Shown one piece after another: positions 15,796 through 23,941 of a DNA stretch of 64,000 nt. The DNA is taken from positions 1 to 64,000 of the forward strand of contig NZ_JALLPO010000025.1 of assembly GCF_023276435.1 (NCBI RefSeq), read 5' to 3'. Below the pieces are notes generated by a model. That model did not search any database and was not told where the DNA came from. It saw only the letters and a program-made list of their open reading frames with translations. How positions within the stretch are numbered: the first letter of the stretch is position 1; every line of letters begins with the position of its first letter. Both the position numbers and the translations under genes were made by a program. The stretch is from Sphaerisporangium perillae. GTDB taxonomy: Bacteria; Actinomycetota; Actinomycetes; Streptosporangiales; Streptosporangiaceae.

Positions 15796-16316
15796 CCGGA
15801 TTTTCTCGAACGTTCCCGATCGATCGCCGTCAGGCCCGATGGATCGCCGTATGGCGTGACCTCCTGAGGCGGTACGCCGCGACGCGGTGACACCGTCAGG
15901 TCGTACGCCGAGACGCGGTGACGCCGGTGATGCCGTTCTGCGGCTCGTCGTGGTGGGGTCGGGATGGCCGGCCGTGGTGTCGGGCCTTCCGGCGTCCTCT
16001 GCGGCGGGTACTCCTTGGGAACGTTCGCGAGCAAGCCTCTTCTGCTTTCTGATCGCCTGTCGAGTCACGGCCCGGCCGGCGGCAGGGCCGTGCGCCGGTC
16101 TCCACCGGTGACGCGCCCTGACGCGCGGTCGCAAGGCCACTGGCCACGGCGACCGCCTCCCAAGGTCGCATGCCACTCGACAGGGTCTCGCCGAGCCGTA
16201 TCCGGTTCGGCGCACGCCGCGCCCATCAGGCCACACCCGGGGTCATACCCGGGCCCTCACCGGCGCGCGTCATCTCCTTCCGTCCAGGCCAGCCGAGGCT
16301 AGGAGTCGATGTCGTC
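15796..16316. repeat. 520-nt intergenic stretch with duplicated segments
   Basis: No gene is supported here. A ~30-nt segment containing GTACGCCG(C/A)GACGCGGTGA occurs twice in tandem (about 15871-15931), and GATCGCCGT(C/A) occurs twice just before (about 15824-15854). The rest is unremarkable, with the promoter of the downstream zinc-finger gene presumably near its right end. Confidence 0.5.
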
Positions 16317-16682
16317 ATGGCGGACATCAGGTCAGTGAACACGCTCATGCAGGACTACCAGCGGCATGTCGCTCAGCTCGAGCGGCTGCGCGCGTTGCTA
16401 CAGGAACGGCTCGGCGCGGCCGAGGCGGAGTTCGACCGGCTCGGCGAGCGGCTCCTTGCGAACGAGCCCACCACTTCCCGGCGAGCGCTCGTCGAGCGCG
16501 CGCGTCGCGCGCGCGTGACCGTCGTCAAGATGCGGGCGGCGATCGTGCGGATGGACCGCGGGCTGTACGGGACGTGCCGGCGGTGCGGGACGTTCATCCC
16601 TCTCGACCAGCTCCTCCGCGCTCCGCACATACAGGAGTGCGCCACCTGCCGCAATGCTCACGTGGACCGGGTGGCGGTATGA
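16317..16682 (+). CDS. DksA/TraR-type zinc-finger protein (first copy)
   Basis: 121 residues from ATG 16317, with AGGAG about 11 nt upstream. A coiled-coil N-terminus (QDYQRHVAQLERLRALLQER; EFDRLGERLLANEP) is followed by GLYGTCRRCGTFIPLDQL and CATCRNAH, the C4 zinc finger of the DksA/TraR family. Members bind in the RNA polymerase secondary channel, or serve as small chaperone-like regulators in actinomycetes. A related gene follows at 17018. Confidence 0.85.
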   Translation: MADIRSVNTLMQDYQRHVAQLERLRALLQERLGAAEAEFDRLGERLLANEPTTSRRALVERARRARVTVVKMRAAIVRMDRGLYGTCRRCGTFIPLDQLLRAPHIQECATCRNAHVDRVAV

Positions 16683-16846
16683 ACGCCTACGGACACCTTC
16701 TCGGACCCGGGAACCGTGCCGACATCGATCTCGGCACGGTGCGGACCCGGCTCGTCATGGCGGGGAAGCTACGCGTCGCCGTCACCGCCGCCAATGAACC
16801 GCAGCACGCCACCGTCCGAGGTCTGACCGTTCTGGCACGCCTGTGA
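16679..16846 (+). CDS. Small protein coupled to the zinc-finger gene
   Basis: 55 residues whose ATG overlaps the stop of the DksA-like gene (TATGA), suggesting translational coupling. The sequence (MNAYGHLLGPGNRADIDLG; VTAANEPQHATVRGLTVLAR) matches no family I know. Its length and the coupling are the only support, so it could be spurious. Confidence 0.4.
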   Translation: MNAYGHLLGPGNRADIDLGTVRTRLVMAGKLRVAVTAANEPQHATVRGLTVLARL

Positions 16847-16860
16847 CGCGCCGATCTCGC

Positions 16861-16925
16861 GTGCCCGTGACTCGCCGTTCTCACGTGTCCGCGACCCGCA
16901 CGTGCCCGTGACTCGCCGTTCTCAC
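16861..16925 (+). repeat. Perfect 24-nt direct repeat between two zinc-finger genes
   Basis: A 24-nt sequence beginning GTGCCCGTGACTCGCCG is present at 16861-16884 and again at 16902-16925, 41 nt apart. Related fragments (CGTGTCCG, CATGTCCG) surround it. It lies in the 171-nt leader of the second DksA-like gene, so it could be regulatory or slippage-derived. Confidence 0.7.
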
Positions 16926-17017
16926 ATGTCCGTGTCCGGCCGTTCGGGCGTGCCGGTGGACAGTGCCGGTCCGGCGCATCCGGCTCACACCTTCGTACTG
17001 AAAGGACTCCTCGAACC

Positions 17018-17359
17018 ATGACCATCAGCGAAGAGAACACCCGGCTCAGCAGCGTGCAGATTCAGTCGATCCGCGAGGAGCTGCATGAGCAGTTGCTGTG
17101 GCGGACCAACCAGCTCAGCAGTCTGAAGGCCTCGATGGAGGCGGCGGGCACCGAGGGCGTGTCCTGGCAGGATGTGCTCGCCGACATCGCCGCCACCGAT
17201 CGCGCGATCGCCGAGATCCGGCAGAGCATCGCGAACCTGGAGGGCGGGGACTATGGCCGGTGCACGGGCTGTGGCGCGCGCATCCCGTTCGAGCGGTTGA
17301 AGATCCGGCCGCTGACCCGGAACTGCGTGGCCTGCCAGCGCCGGCACGAGATGCGCTGA
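17018..17359 (+). CDS. DksA/TraR-type zinc-finger protein (second copy)
   Basis: 113 residues, ATG with AAAGGA 12 nt upstream. A long helical N-terminus (IREELHEQLLWRTNQLSSLK; DRAIAEIRQSIANLEGG) precedes the zinc finger DYGRCTGCGARIPFERLKI and CVACQRRHE, all four Cys present. It is more typical of the family than the first copy. Its TGA shares a base with the ATG of secDF, so it is probably co-expressed with the export component. Confidence 0.88.
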   Translation: MTISEENTRLSSVQIQSIREELHEQLLWRTNQLSSLKASMEAAGTEGVSWQDVLADIAATDRAIAEIRQSIANLEGGDYGRCTGCGARIPFERLKIRPLTRNCVACQRRHEMR

Positions 17360-19797
17360 TGGCACCCTCGAGTCGAGCGACCGAAGCAGGCGGTGGGCAG
17401 GCCGGGCGTGGCGCCACCGGCAAGGCCGTAGGCCGGCGCGCGGGGCGGGTCAGGGCGATCGTGGCCCTGGGCGTCATCGCCGTCTCGGCGTACCTCACGG
17501 TGACGACGCCCGTGCGGCTGGGCATCGACCTGCGCGGCGGCACGCAGATCGTGCTGGAGACCCGCGACTCCCCCACCGCCAAGGCCGACGCGGCGGCCAC
17601 CGACCGCACCCTGGAGGTGCTGCGCCGCCGGGTGGACGCGCTCGGGGTGGCCGAGCCCAACCTCGCCCGCTCCGGGGACAACCGGATCATCGTCGAGCTG
17701 CCCGGGCTCCAGGACGCGCGCCAGGCCGCCGACGTGCTGGGCCGTACCGCGCAGCTCACCTTCCATCCCGTTCTCGGCGTCGCCGGCGCGGCCGCTCCCA
17801 CGCCGCGACCTGAGAACGGCGCGCGGAGCCCGGCCGAGCAGGTCCTCGCCGACGCGTCGGGGGAACGGCTGCGCCTGGGGCCTGCCGCGCTCAGCGGAGG
17901 GGAGGTGGCGAGCGCCGAAGCCGCGACCGATCCGCAGGCGGGACCGGGCTGGTTCGTCGCGCTCGACCTGCGCGGCGCCGGCGAGGAGGCGTGGGCGCGG
18001 CTGACCGGCGAGGCCGCGTGCGCCGCGCCCGGCGACCCCGCCCGCCGCGTCGCGATCGTCCTGGACGGGAAGATCGTCTCCTCGCCCCAGGTCGATCCCT
18101 CGGTCGCGTGCCGGACCGGGATCCTCGGCGGCTCGACGCAGATCACGGGCGGCTTCGGCCACGAGGAGGCGCGGGAGCTGGCGACGCTCATCACCGGTGG
18201 CGCGCTGCCGGTGCCGGTCGAGACGGTCGAGCAGCGCACGGTCGGCCCCAGCCTGGGGGCCGAGGCGATCGCGGCGAGCATGTGGGCGGCCATCATCGGC
18301 ACCGCGCTGACCTGCGCGTTCATCGTGACCGTCTACCGGCTGTTCGGTGCTCTCGCCGCCTTGGCGCTGGCCTGCTACGGGCTGGTCGCCTATGCCGCCA
18401 TGCTGGCGATCGGCGCGACGCTGACCTTGCCGGGACTGGCGGGTTTCGTGCTGGCGATCGGCATGGCCGTGGACGCGAACGTGCTGGTCTTCGAACGCAC
18501 CCGGGAGGAGTACGCAGCCCGGCGCGGCAGGGACGCGGGGGACACCTCGTCACGACCGTCCGATGGCCCACGCGGGGAGCAAGGCTCGCCACCGTCCGCC
18601 GGCCGCGGATCCAAGGGGTCCGGGAGCTTGCGTGCGGCGCTGGCGGCGGGGTTCCGTAACGCGTTCAGCGCCATCGCGGACTCCAACGTCACCACGCTGC
18701 TCGCCGCCGGGCTGCTGTTCTTCCTCGCCTCGGGTTCGGTGCGGGGGTTCGGTGTCACGCTGTCCATCGGCGTGCTCGCCTCCATGTTCAGCGCGCTGGT
18801 CATCACCCGCGTCCTCGCGGAGTACGCCGTGGCCAGGCGCTCGGTGCGGGCGCGGCCATGGCTGACGGGCGTCGCGAGCGCCGGAAGGGTCCGCGAACGG
18901 CTGGCGGCGCGGAACCCGAATCTGATGCGGCATCCGCGCCGCTGGCTGGCGGGGTCCGCCGCCGCGCTGGTCCTCGCCACCTCGGGGGTCGCCGTACGCG
19001 GGCTGGACTTCGGCGTCGAGTTCACCGGGGGGCGGCTGATCGAGTACTCCACCGCCGCCTCCGTCGATCCGGACCGCGCCCGATCCGCGCTCGCCGAGGC
19101 GGGTTTTCCCCGCGCGGTCGTGCAGGCCTCCGGGGACGGCGACCTGACGGTCCGTACGGACCGGCTCACGGAGGCCCAGGAGGCGCGGATCGCCGCGGCG
19201 ATCGGCGAGCTGGGAGGGGCCCCCGAGACGGTCCGCGACGAGCTGATCGGGCCGAGCCTCGGCGACGAGCTGCGCAGGGCCGCTTTGGTCGCCCTGGGGG
19301 TGGCGCTCGCCGCCCAGATGGCCTACCTGGCGGTGCGGTTCCGCTGGACCTTCGGCGCGGCGGCGGTCACGGCGATGGCCCATGACGTGCTGATCCTCAT
19401 CGGCGTCTTCGCCTGGCTGGGCAAGCCGATCGACGGGGTGTTCCTGGCGGCCCTGCTCACGGTGATCGGCTACTCGGTGAACGACTCGGTGGTGGTCTTC
19501 GACCGGATACGCGAGCTGCGGACCGCCGACAGGAAGGCCGTCTTCGCCCGCGTGGCGAACAGCGCCATCCTGCAGACCCTTCCTCGCACGATCAACACGG
19601 GCATGGGAGCGGTGTTCATCCTGGCCGCGCTGGCGCTGCTCGGTGGTGATTCGCTGACGGACTTCGCCCTCGCGCTGCTGATCGGCATCGTCGTCGGCAC
19701 CTACTCCTCGATGTTCACCGCGGCTCCGCTCGCCATCGAACTGGAATCGCGGACGGGCCCGGCCGCGGCCGGGGATCGAGGACGGACCCGGCGATGA
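17359..19797 (+). CDS. secDF: Fused SecDF protein-export subunit (accessory copy)
   Basis: 812 residues with SecD and SecF in one chain. The SecD half starts with one membrane helix (AIVALGVIAVSAYLTV) and GIDLRGGTQIVLE (G55), then the periplasmic P1 part (VLRRRVDALGVAEPNL; RIIVELPGL) and five helices including GMAVDANVLVFERTREE. A polar insert (~392-418, Ser/Gly/Pro-rich) is followed by FRNAFSAIADSNVTTL. The SecF half begins near residue 520 with GVEFTGGRLIEY (552) and ends with GYSVNDSVVVFDRIREL. SecDF uses the proton gradient to pull exported proteins from SecYEG. Most actinomycetes have separate secD and secF, so this is likely a second copy; its coupling to a DksA-like gene is unusual. 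Confidence 0.9.
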   Translation: MAPSSRATEAGGGQAGRGATGKAVGRRAGRVRAIVALGVIAVSAYLTVTTPVRLGIDLRGGTQIVLETRDSPTAKADAAATDRTLEVLRRRVDALGVAEPNLARSGDNRIIVELPGLQDARQAADVLGRTAQLTFHPVLGVAGAAAPTPRPENGARSPAEQVLADASGERLRLGPAALSGGEVASAEAATDPQAGPGWFVALDLRGAGEEAWARLTGEAACAAPGDPARRVAIVLDGKIVSSPQVDPSVACRTGILGGSTQITGGFGHEEARELATLITGGALPVPVETVEQRTVGPSLGAEAIAASMWAAIIGTALTCAFIVTVYRLFGALAALALACYGLVAYAAMLAIGATLTLPGLAGFVLAIGMAVDANVLVFERTREEYAARRGRDAGDTSSRPSDGPRGEQGSPPSAGRGSKGSGSLRAALAAGFRNAFSAIADSNVTTLLAAGLLFFLASGSVRGFGVTLSIGVLASMFSALVITRVLAEYAVARRSVRARPWLTGVASAGRVRERLAARNPNLMRHPRRWLAGSAAALVLATSGVAVRGLDFGVEFTGGRLIEYSTAASVDPDRARSALAEAGFPRAVVQASGDGDLTVRTDRLTEAQEARIAAAIGELGGAPETVRDELIGPSLGDELRRAALVALGVALAAQMAYLAVRFRWTFGAAAVTAMAHDVLILIGVFAWLGKPIDGVFLAALLTVIGYSVNDSVVVFDRIRELRTADRKAVFARVANSAILQTLPRTINTGMGAVFILAALALLGGDSLTDFALALLIGIVVGTYSSMFTAAPLAIELESRTGPAAAGDRGRTRR

Positions 19798-19803
19798 CCT
19801 CGG

Positions 19804-19965
19804 TCAGCCGGCGAAGAGCTGGGTGAGCTTCTGGAACAGCTCGTAGACCCCGTAGGCGAAGGGGAGGCCCACCCAGGCCCAGGTCAGGACCATGAGGGGA
19901 GTGTGCCGAGTCGTACCGGTGGCCGCGGTGGTGTCAGGCGGGGAGGCGTCGGGGTGGTCGGGCAT
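19804..19965 (-). CDS. Small single-helix partner of the MFS transporter
   Basis: 53 residues: a Thr/Pro/Asp-rich N-terminus, then one membrane helix (PLMVLTWAWVGLPFAYGVYE) and LFQKLTQLF. The start overlaps the MFS stop (ATGA). Such small proteins are repeatedly found behind oxalate/formate-type MFS genes (called MFS transporter small subunit), and this one fits in length and sequence. Confidence 0.75.
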   Translation of the reverse strand: MPDHPDASPPDTTAATGTTRHTPLMVLTWAWVGLPFAYGVYELFQKLTQLFAG

Positions 19966-21383
19966 CAGGCGTCTCCCTGTCTGGTGGCCATCGGCTTCTG
20001 GCGGGTGGCGGCCTCTGCTGCGAGATCGGCGTGGTGGACGGGGTGCACCGGGCGGATCAGCTCGTTGGCCAGGAAGCCCACCACCAGCAGGCCGATCATG
20101 ATGTAGAGGGATGTGGTGTAGAGCGCGGGCCCGGACCGGCCCGCGGCCTTCTGGGCGTCGGCGATGGCGTTGACGATCAGCGGCCCGAGGATCCCGGCGG
20201 TGGACCAGGCGGTGAGCAGCCGGCCGTGGATGGCCCCGACCTGATAGGTGCCGAACAGGTCCTTCAGGTATGCCGGGATCGTGGCGAATCCTCCTCCGTA
20301 GAAGGACAGGATGCCCAGCGCGCAGATGATGAACAGCGGCTTGGAGGTGTTCCCGGCCAGGGCGATCACCAGGTAGAACAGGGCGCCGGCGCCGAGGTAG
20401 ACGCGGTACATGTTCTTGCGGCCGATCAGGTCGGAGGTGGACGACCACACGATGCGCCCGGTCATGTTCGCCAGGGACAGCAGCGCCACGAAGCCCGCCG
20501 CCGCCCCCACCGCGACCGGCGTGGCCGTGCCGGAGAAGAAGTCACGGATCATCGGCGCGGCCTTCTCCAGGATGCCGATGCCCGCGGTGACGTTGCAGCA
20601 GAGGACGATCCACAGGCACCAGAACTGCGGCGTGCGGATCGCGTTGCAGGCCGAGACGTCGGCGGTGGTGACGAGCGGCCGGGCGGCGACCTTCGCGGGC
20701 GTCCAGCCGCGCGGGAGCCAGCCGTCCGGCGGGACGCGGACCAGGAGCACGCCCATGGACATGAAGACCGCGTAGACCAGGCCGTGCACGAGGAAGGTCG
20801 TCGCTATGCCGCCGGTGCCGGTGCCGAAGGCCTCGAGCATCTGCGTGGACCATGGCGAGGCGATGAGGGCTCCGCCGCCGAAGCCCATGATGGCGATGCC
20901 CGTCGCCATGCCGGGCCGGTCGGGGAACCACTTGATCAGCGTGGACACCGGTGAGATGTATCCGATGCCGAGGCCGATTCCGCCGACGAGCCCGTAGCCG
21001 AGGACGACCAGCCAGTACTGCCGGGTGGCCACGCCGAGCGCGGACAGCAGGAAGCCGGAGGAGAAGCAGGTCATCGAGACGAACATCGCCCAGCGCGGCC
21101 CGTTGCGCTCGACCAGCGTCCCTCCGAAGGCGGCGGACAGGCCGAGCATGACGATGCCGAGCTGGAACGGCAGGGCGCTCTGCGTGCCGGTGAGGCCGAG
21201 CGCCGACTCGAGCGGGGGCTTGAACACGCTCCAGGCGTAGGCCTGGCCGATCGCGAGGTGGACGGAGAGCGCTGCGGGGGGAATCAGCCAGCGACTCCAG
21301 GTCGGCGGTGCGACGGTGCGTGACCGGCTGAGGAAACCATGGGGAGTCGGAAATATCGGCCTGTGTCGCTCTTCACCTGCCAT
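19965..21383 (-). CDS. OFA-family MFS transporter (oxalate/formate antiporter-like)
   Basis: 472 residues and 12 predicted membrane helices. The family features are the QAYAWSVFKPPLESALGLT opening, GYGLVGGIGLGIGYISPVST in helix 4-5 and WFPDRPGMATGIAIMGFGGG. A long cytoplasmic loop separates the halves. Members exchange small monocarboxylates or dicarboxylates across the plasma membrane; the substrate cannot be fixed here. There is no ribosome site before the ATG, but TACTGT ends 7 nt upstream, so a leaderless transcript is plausible. It is coupled to the 53-residue partner. Confidence 0.87.
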   Translation of the reverse strand: MAGEERHRPIFPTPHGFLSRSRTVAPPTWSRWLIPPAALSVHLAIGQAYAWSVFKPPLESALGLTGTQSALPFQLGIVMLGLSAAFGGTLVERNGPRWAMFVSMTCFSSGFLLSALGVATRQYWLVVLGYGLVGGIGLGIGYISPVSTLIKWFPDRPGMATGIAIMGFGGGALIASPWSTQMLEAFGTGTGGIATTFLVHGLVYAVFMSMGVLLVRVPPDGWLPRGWTPAKVAARPLVTTADVSACNAIRTPQFWCLWIVLCCNVTAGIGILEKAAPMIRDFFSGTATPVAVGAAAGFVALLSLANMTGRIVWSSTSDLIGRKNMYRVYLGAGALFYLVIALAGNTSKPLFIICALGILSFYGGGFATIPAYLKDLFGTYQVGAIHGRLLTAWSTAGILGPLIVNAIADAQKAAGRSGPALYTTSLYIMIGLLVVGFLANELIRPVHPVHHADLAAEAATRQKPMATRQGDA

Positions 21384-21417
21384 GAAAAATACAGTATGCC
21401 GTAGCCAGTTGTCCGTC

Positions 21418-21449
21418 GAGAGTGATCGAAGAACCCGCCGATCACTCTC
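21418..21449. terminator. 11-bp perfect inverted repeat between hydrolase and transporter genes
   Basis: GAGAGTGATCG (21418-21428) and CGATCACTCTC (21439-21449) with a 10-nt loop, followed on the plus strand by TTTT. As a terminator it has a U-run only for plus-strand transcripts, yet both neighbours are on the minus strand. It may end the hydrolase transcript without U-tract, or be an operator for the transporter whose start is 35 nt away. Confidence 0.55.
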
Positions 21450-21545
21450 TTTTCACCGGACCGCCGACTGAGCCCCCGCGCGGTGCCGGCGTGTGGTGCC
21501 GGCACCGCGGGTGCCACGTCAAGCCCAGACCACGGGGGTGCCGCG

Positions 21546-22322
21546 TCAGGCGGAGAAGTGCTCCAGCAGGGCCGGGGCGATGGCGGCGGGGTCGACGTTG
21601 TGCGGCTGGCCGTGCAGCGTGGCGCGCCGCACGCCCGGGAGAACGCCGGCGACCGCCTCGGCGCCGATGGTCAGCCACGGCGTCGTCCCTCCGTCGATGA
21701 CCAGCGTGGGCACCGCGACCGAGGCCAGCCGCTCGGCGGGAAGCGAGAAGTCCCCGGTCAGCGTGGCGTCGTAGACCAGGGTGTGCGCTATGGCCTCCAT
21801 CGACTCCCAGAACGGCATGCCGCGCATGGGGGTGACGAACTCGGCGGGCATGCCGACCGCGGCCGTGAGGAACAGCTCCACCATGTCGCCCCGGCGGCCT
21901 TCCTCCAGCGCTCGCACCAGCCGGTCCCTGTAGTCCGCGGGCACCGGGGTACGGCTGCCCTCGATGATGTACGGCGGCTCCCACACCGCGAGCCTGCTGA
22001 TGCCGAGGCCGCGCGCAGCCGCCTCCAGGGCGATCATCCCGCCGCCTGAGGTGCCGTACACCAGGGCCGATCCGCCGGCCTCGGCGATGAGGGCTTCGAT
22101 GTCCTCGTACTCGCGGTCCACCGCGTAGGGCGCGGTGTCGCCGCTGTCGCCCCGGCCGCGACGGTCGTAGTTGAAGACGGTGAGGTCCTTGGCCAGCAGT
22201 TCGGCCAGCGGCGTGTTCGCCGACCGGTCGGTGGGGCCGCCGCCGATCAGGATGACCACCGGTCCCGCACCGGACCGGTCGAACGCGATCGGGGTGCCGT
22301 CCCTCGAAATGACCTTCTCCAT
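21546..22322 (-). CDS. Alpha/beta-hydrolase
   Basis: 258 residues from the ATG at 22322, preceded by GAGGGAAG; an upstream in-frame ATG lacks such a site. The fold is shown by GPVVILIGGGPTDRS, FNYDRRGRGDSGDT and the nucleophile elbow VYGTSGGGMIALEA (Ser in G-T-S-G-G). A late PTLVIDGGTTPW holds the acid position and HGQPHNVDP the His. The broad class includes esterases and haloperoxidase-like enzymes. No signal peptide. The substrate is unknown. Confidence 0.85.
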   Translation of the reverse strand: MEKVISRDGTPIAFDRSGAGPVVILIGGGPTDRSANTPLAELLAKDLTVFNYDRRGRGDSGDTAPYAVDREYEDIEALIAEAGGSALVYGTSGGGMIALEAAARGLGISRLAVWEPPYIIEGSRTPVPADYRDRLVRALEEGRRGDMVELFLTAAVGMPAEFVTPMRGMPFWESMEAIAHTLVYDATLTGDFSLPAERLASVAVPTLVIDGGTTPWLTIGAEAVAGVLPGVRRATLHGQPHNVDPAAIAPALLEHFSA

Positions 22323-22649
22323 GATGATCTTCCCTCTCCGGTTCGCGGTCTCGCCTCCGGCGGGCTTCGAACCCGCCTTCACTCAGGCGTCGACCGGCGG
22401 CGAGCCAGAAAGACATTCCGGGCGAACTTTTTTCGCGAGCCGTCCGGGGCCGTGCCCGGTCCTGCGGCCGGCGGGTCTTCCCGTGGCGCCGGCCGTCCGG
22501 CTCAGTGCGGCGACAAAGCACCGCCAGCCACTACACACAGTGACAAAGTTCAAGATTCATCCCTTTCCACCTCGACTTATGCGCAAAGCGGCGTTTGTCA
22601 GTCGCTTCGCTCGGTAACCAGACTCCTGCGGCCCTACGGAGGTAAGCCG
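22323..22649. other. Intergenic region before the glycan locus
   Basis: About 330 nt between divergent genes. It contains an inverted repeat GGCGGG-CTTCGAA-CCCGCC (near 22356) that resembles a tRNA T-arm but has no tRNA around it, and a relatively AT-richer segment (22540-22580, e.g. TGACAAAGTTCAAGATTCATCC) that probably carries the glycan-locus promoter. No gene seen. Confidence 0.4.
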
Positions 22650-22994
22650 ATGCGGTTTCTGGGGATCAACGCCATATTTCACGATCCGGCGGCAGCCTTG
22701 GTCGTGGACGGCGGCTTCCGCGTCGAGCCGGTCGACTGGGGCGGCTACGCCAAGGCGCTCATGACCGGCGCCGACCTCGACCGGGGATGGACCGAGGACG
22801 AGTTGGCCGCCTGGCTGGACGCCTTCCAGGCGCGGACCGGGCTACCGGTCATCGTCAACACCAGCCTCAACACCGCGGGCCGGCCCATGGTCGACGACCC
22901 GCGCGACGCCCTCGAGTGCTTCGGCTCCGCGCCGGTGGACGTGCTCGCCATCGGGCCGTACCTCGTCCGGCGGGGGGAGGTGTTCGCCGCATGA
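22650..22994 (+). pseudogene. Carbamoyltransferase gene with large in-frame internal deletion
   Basis: Only 114 codons remain, against ~550 in NodU/CmcH-type carbamoyltransferases. The N-terminus MRFLGINAIFHDPAAALVVD is the start of the Kae1-like domain, and the C-terminus TGLPVIVNTSLNTAGRPMV followed by LAIGPYLVRR is the end of the C-terminal domain. Over 400 central residues, including the ATP and carbamoyl-phosphate sites, are missing, and the ~40 residues joining the ends match neither side well. The frame is intact, the ribosome site GGAGG is good, and the stop overlaps the next gene. It may therefore persist as a translated leader for the glycosyltransferase, with no enzymatic function expected. 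Confidence 0.75.
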
Positions 22995-23941
22995 TCACCG
23001 TTGTGATCCCCACCATCGGCCGGCGGAGCCTCCACCGCGTCCTCGCCGCGCTCGGCGCCGACGTGGAGACCATCGTCGTGGACGACCGCCCGCGCTTCTG
23101 CCCCGCGCTCAAGGTGCCCGGCCACGTCCAGGTGCTGCGTACCGGCGGGCGCGGACCCGCCACGGCCAGGAACGCGGGCTGGCGGGCCGCCCGCACGCCG
23201 TGGATCGCCTTCCTCGACGACGACGTGGTGCCCCAGCCCGGCTGGCAGGACGCGCTCATCGCCGACCTGGCCGACCTCCCCGACGATGTCGCCGGCTCGC
23301 AGGGACGCCTGCGGGTGGAGCTGCCGGTCGGGCGTCGGCCCACCGACGCCGAGTGGAACACCGTCGCCCTCACCAAGGCCGGCTGGGCCACCGCCGACAT
23401 GGCCTACCGCAGGTCCGCCCTGGAGAGCATCGGCGGCTTCGACGAACGCTTCCCGCACGCCTACCGCGAGGACGCCGACATCGCGCTGCGGTTGCTCAAG
23501 GCGGGATTCGAGCTCGCCAAAGGACAGCGCGTCACCCTGCACCCCGTCCGCGACGACGGGTTCTGGAGCAGCGTGCGCGCCCAGCGGGGCAACGCCGACG
23601 ACGCGCTGATGCGGCGGGTGCACGGGGCGGGCTGGCGGGCCGCCGTCGACGGCGTTCCCGGCCGCCTCTCCCGGCACGCCGTGACCACCGCGCTCGGCCT
23701 GGTGTCGTGCGCCCTGCTGGTCGCCGTGGGGCGCGGCGGACACCAGGCGCGCTACCTGCCGGCCCTCGGCGCCATGGCCGGGCTGGGCTGGCTCGCGCTC
23801 ACCGCCGAGTTCGCCTGGGCACGGCTGGCCCCAGGGCCCCGTACGCCCGAGGAGGTCCTGCGGATGACCGTGACCAGCGTGATCATCCCGCCCGTGGCCT
23901 GCGCGCACCGTCTCCGAGGAGAACTGCGGGTACGCCGGTGA
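22991..23941 (+). CDS. GT2-family glycosyltransferase
   Basis: 316 residues; the ATG overlaps the upstream stop (ATGA). GT-A fold motifs: VVIPTIGRRSLHRVLAALG, TGGRGPATARNAGWRAARTP and the metal-binding WIAFLDDDVVPQPGW; later FDERFPHAYREDADIALRL supplies the ED catalytic region. The C-terminus has one or two hydrophobic helices (TTALGLVSCALLVAVG; ALGAMAGLGWLAL), suggesting membrane association. It transfers a sugar during surface-polysaccharide synthesis; donor and acceptor are unknown. It is coupled to the following GT9 gene (GTGA). Confidence 0.88.
   Translation: MITVVIPTIGRRSLHRVLAALGADVETIVVDDRPRFCPALKVPGHVQVLRTGGRGPATARNAGWRAARTPWIAFLDDDVVPQPGWQDALIADLADLPDDVAGSQGRLRVELPVGRRPTDAEWNTVALTKAGWATADMAYRRSALESIGGFDERFPHAYREDADIALRLLKAGFELAKGQRVTLHPVRDDGFWSSVRAQRGNADDALMRRVHGAGWRAAVDGVPGRLSRHAVTTALGLVSCALLVAVGRGGHQARYLPALGAMAGLGWLALTAEFAWARLAPGPRTPEEVLRMTVTSVIIPPVACAHRLRGELRVRR

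Noticed and set aside
22350-22380. tRNA-like T-arm GGCGGG-CTTCGAA-CCCGCC
   Set aside because: No acceptor, D-arm or anticodon arm nearby; probably an ordinary small hairpin.
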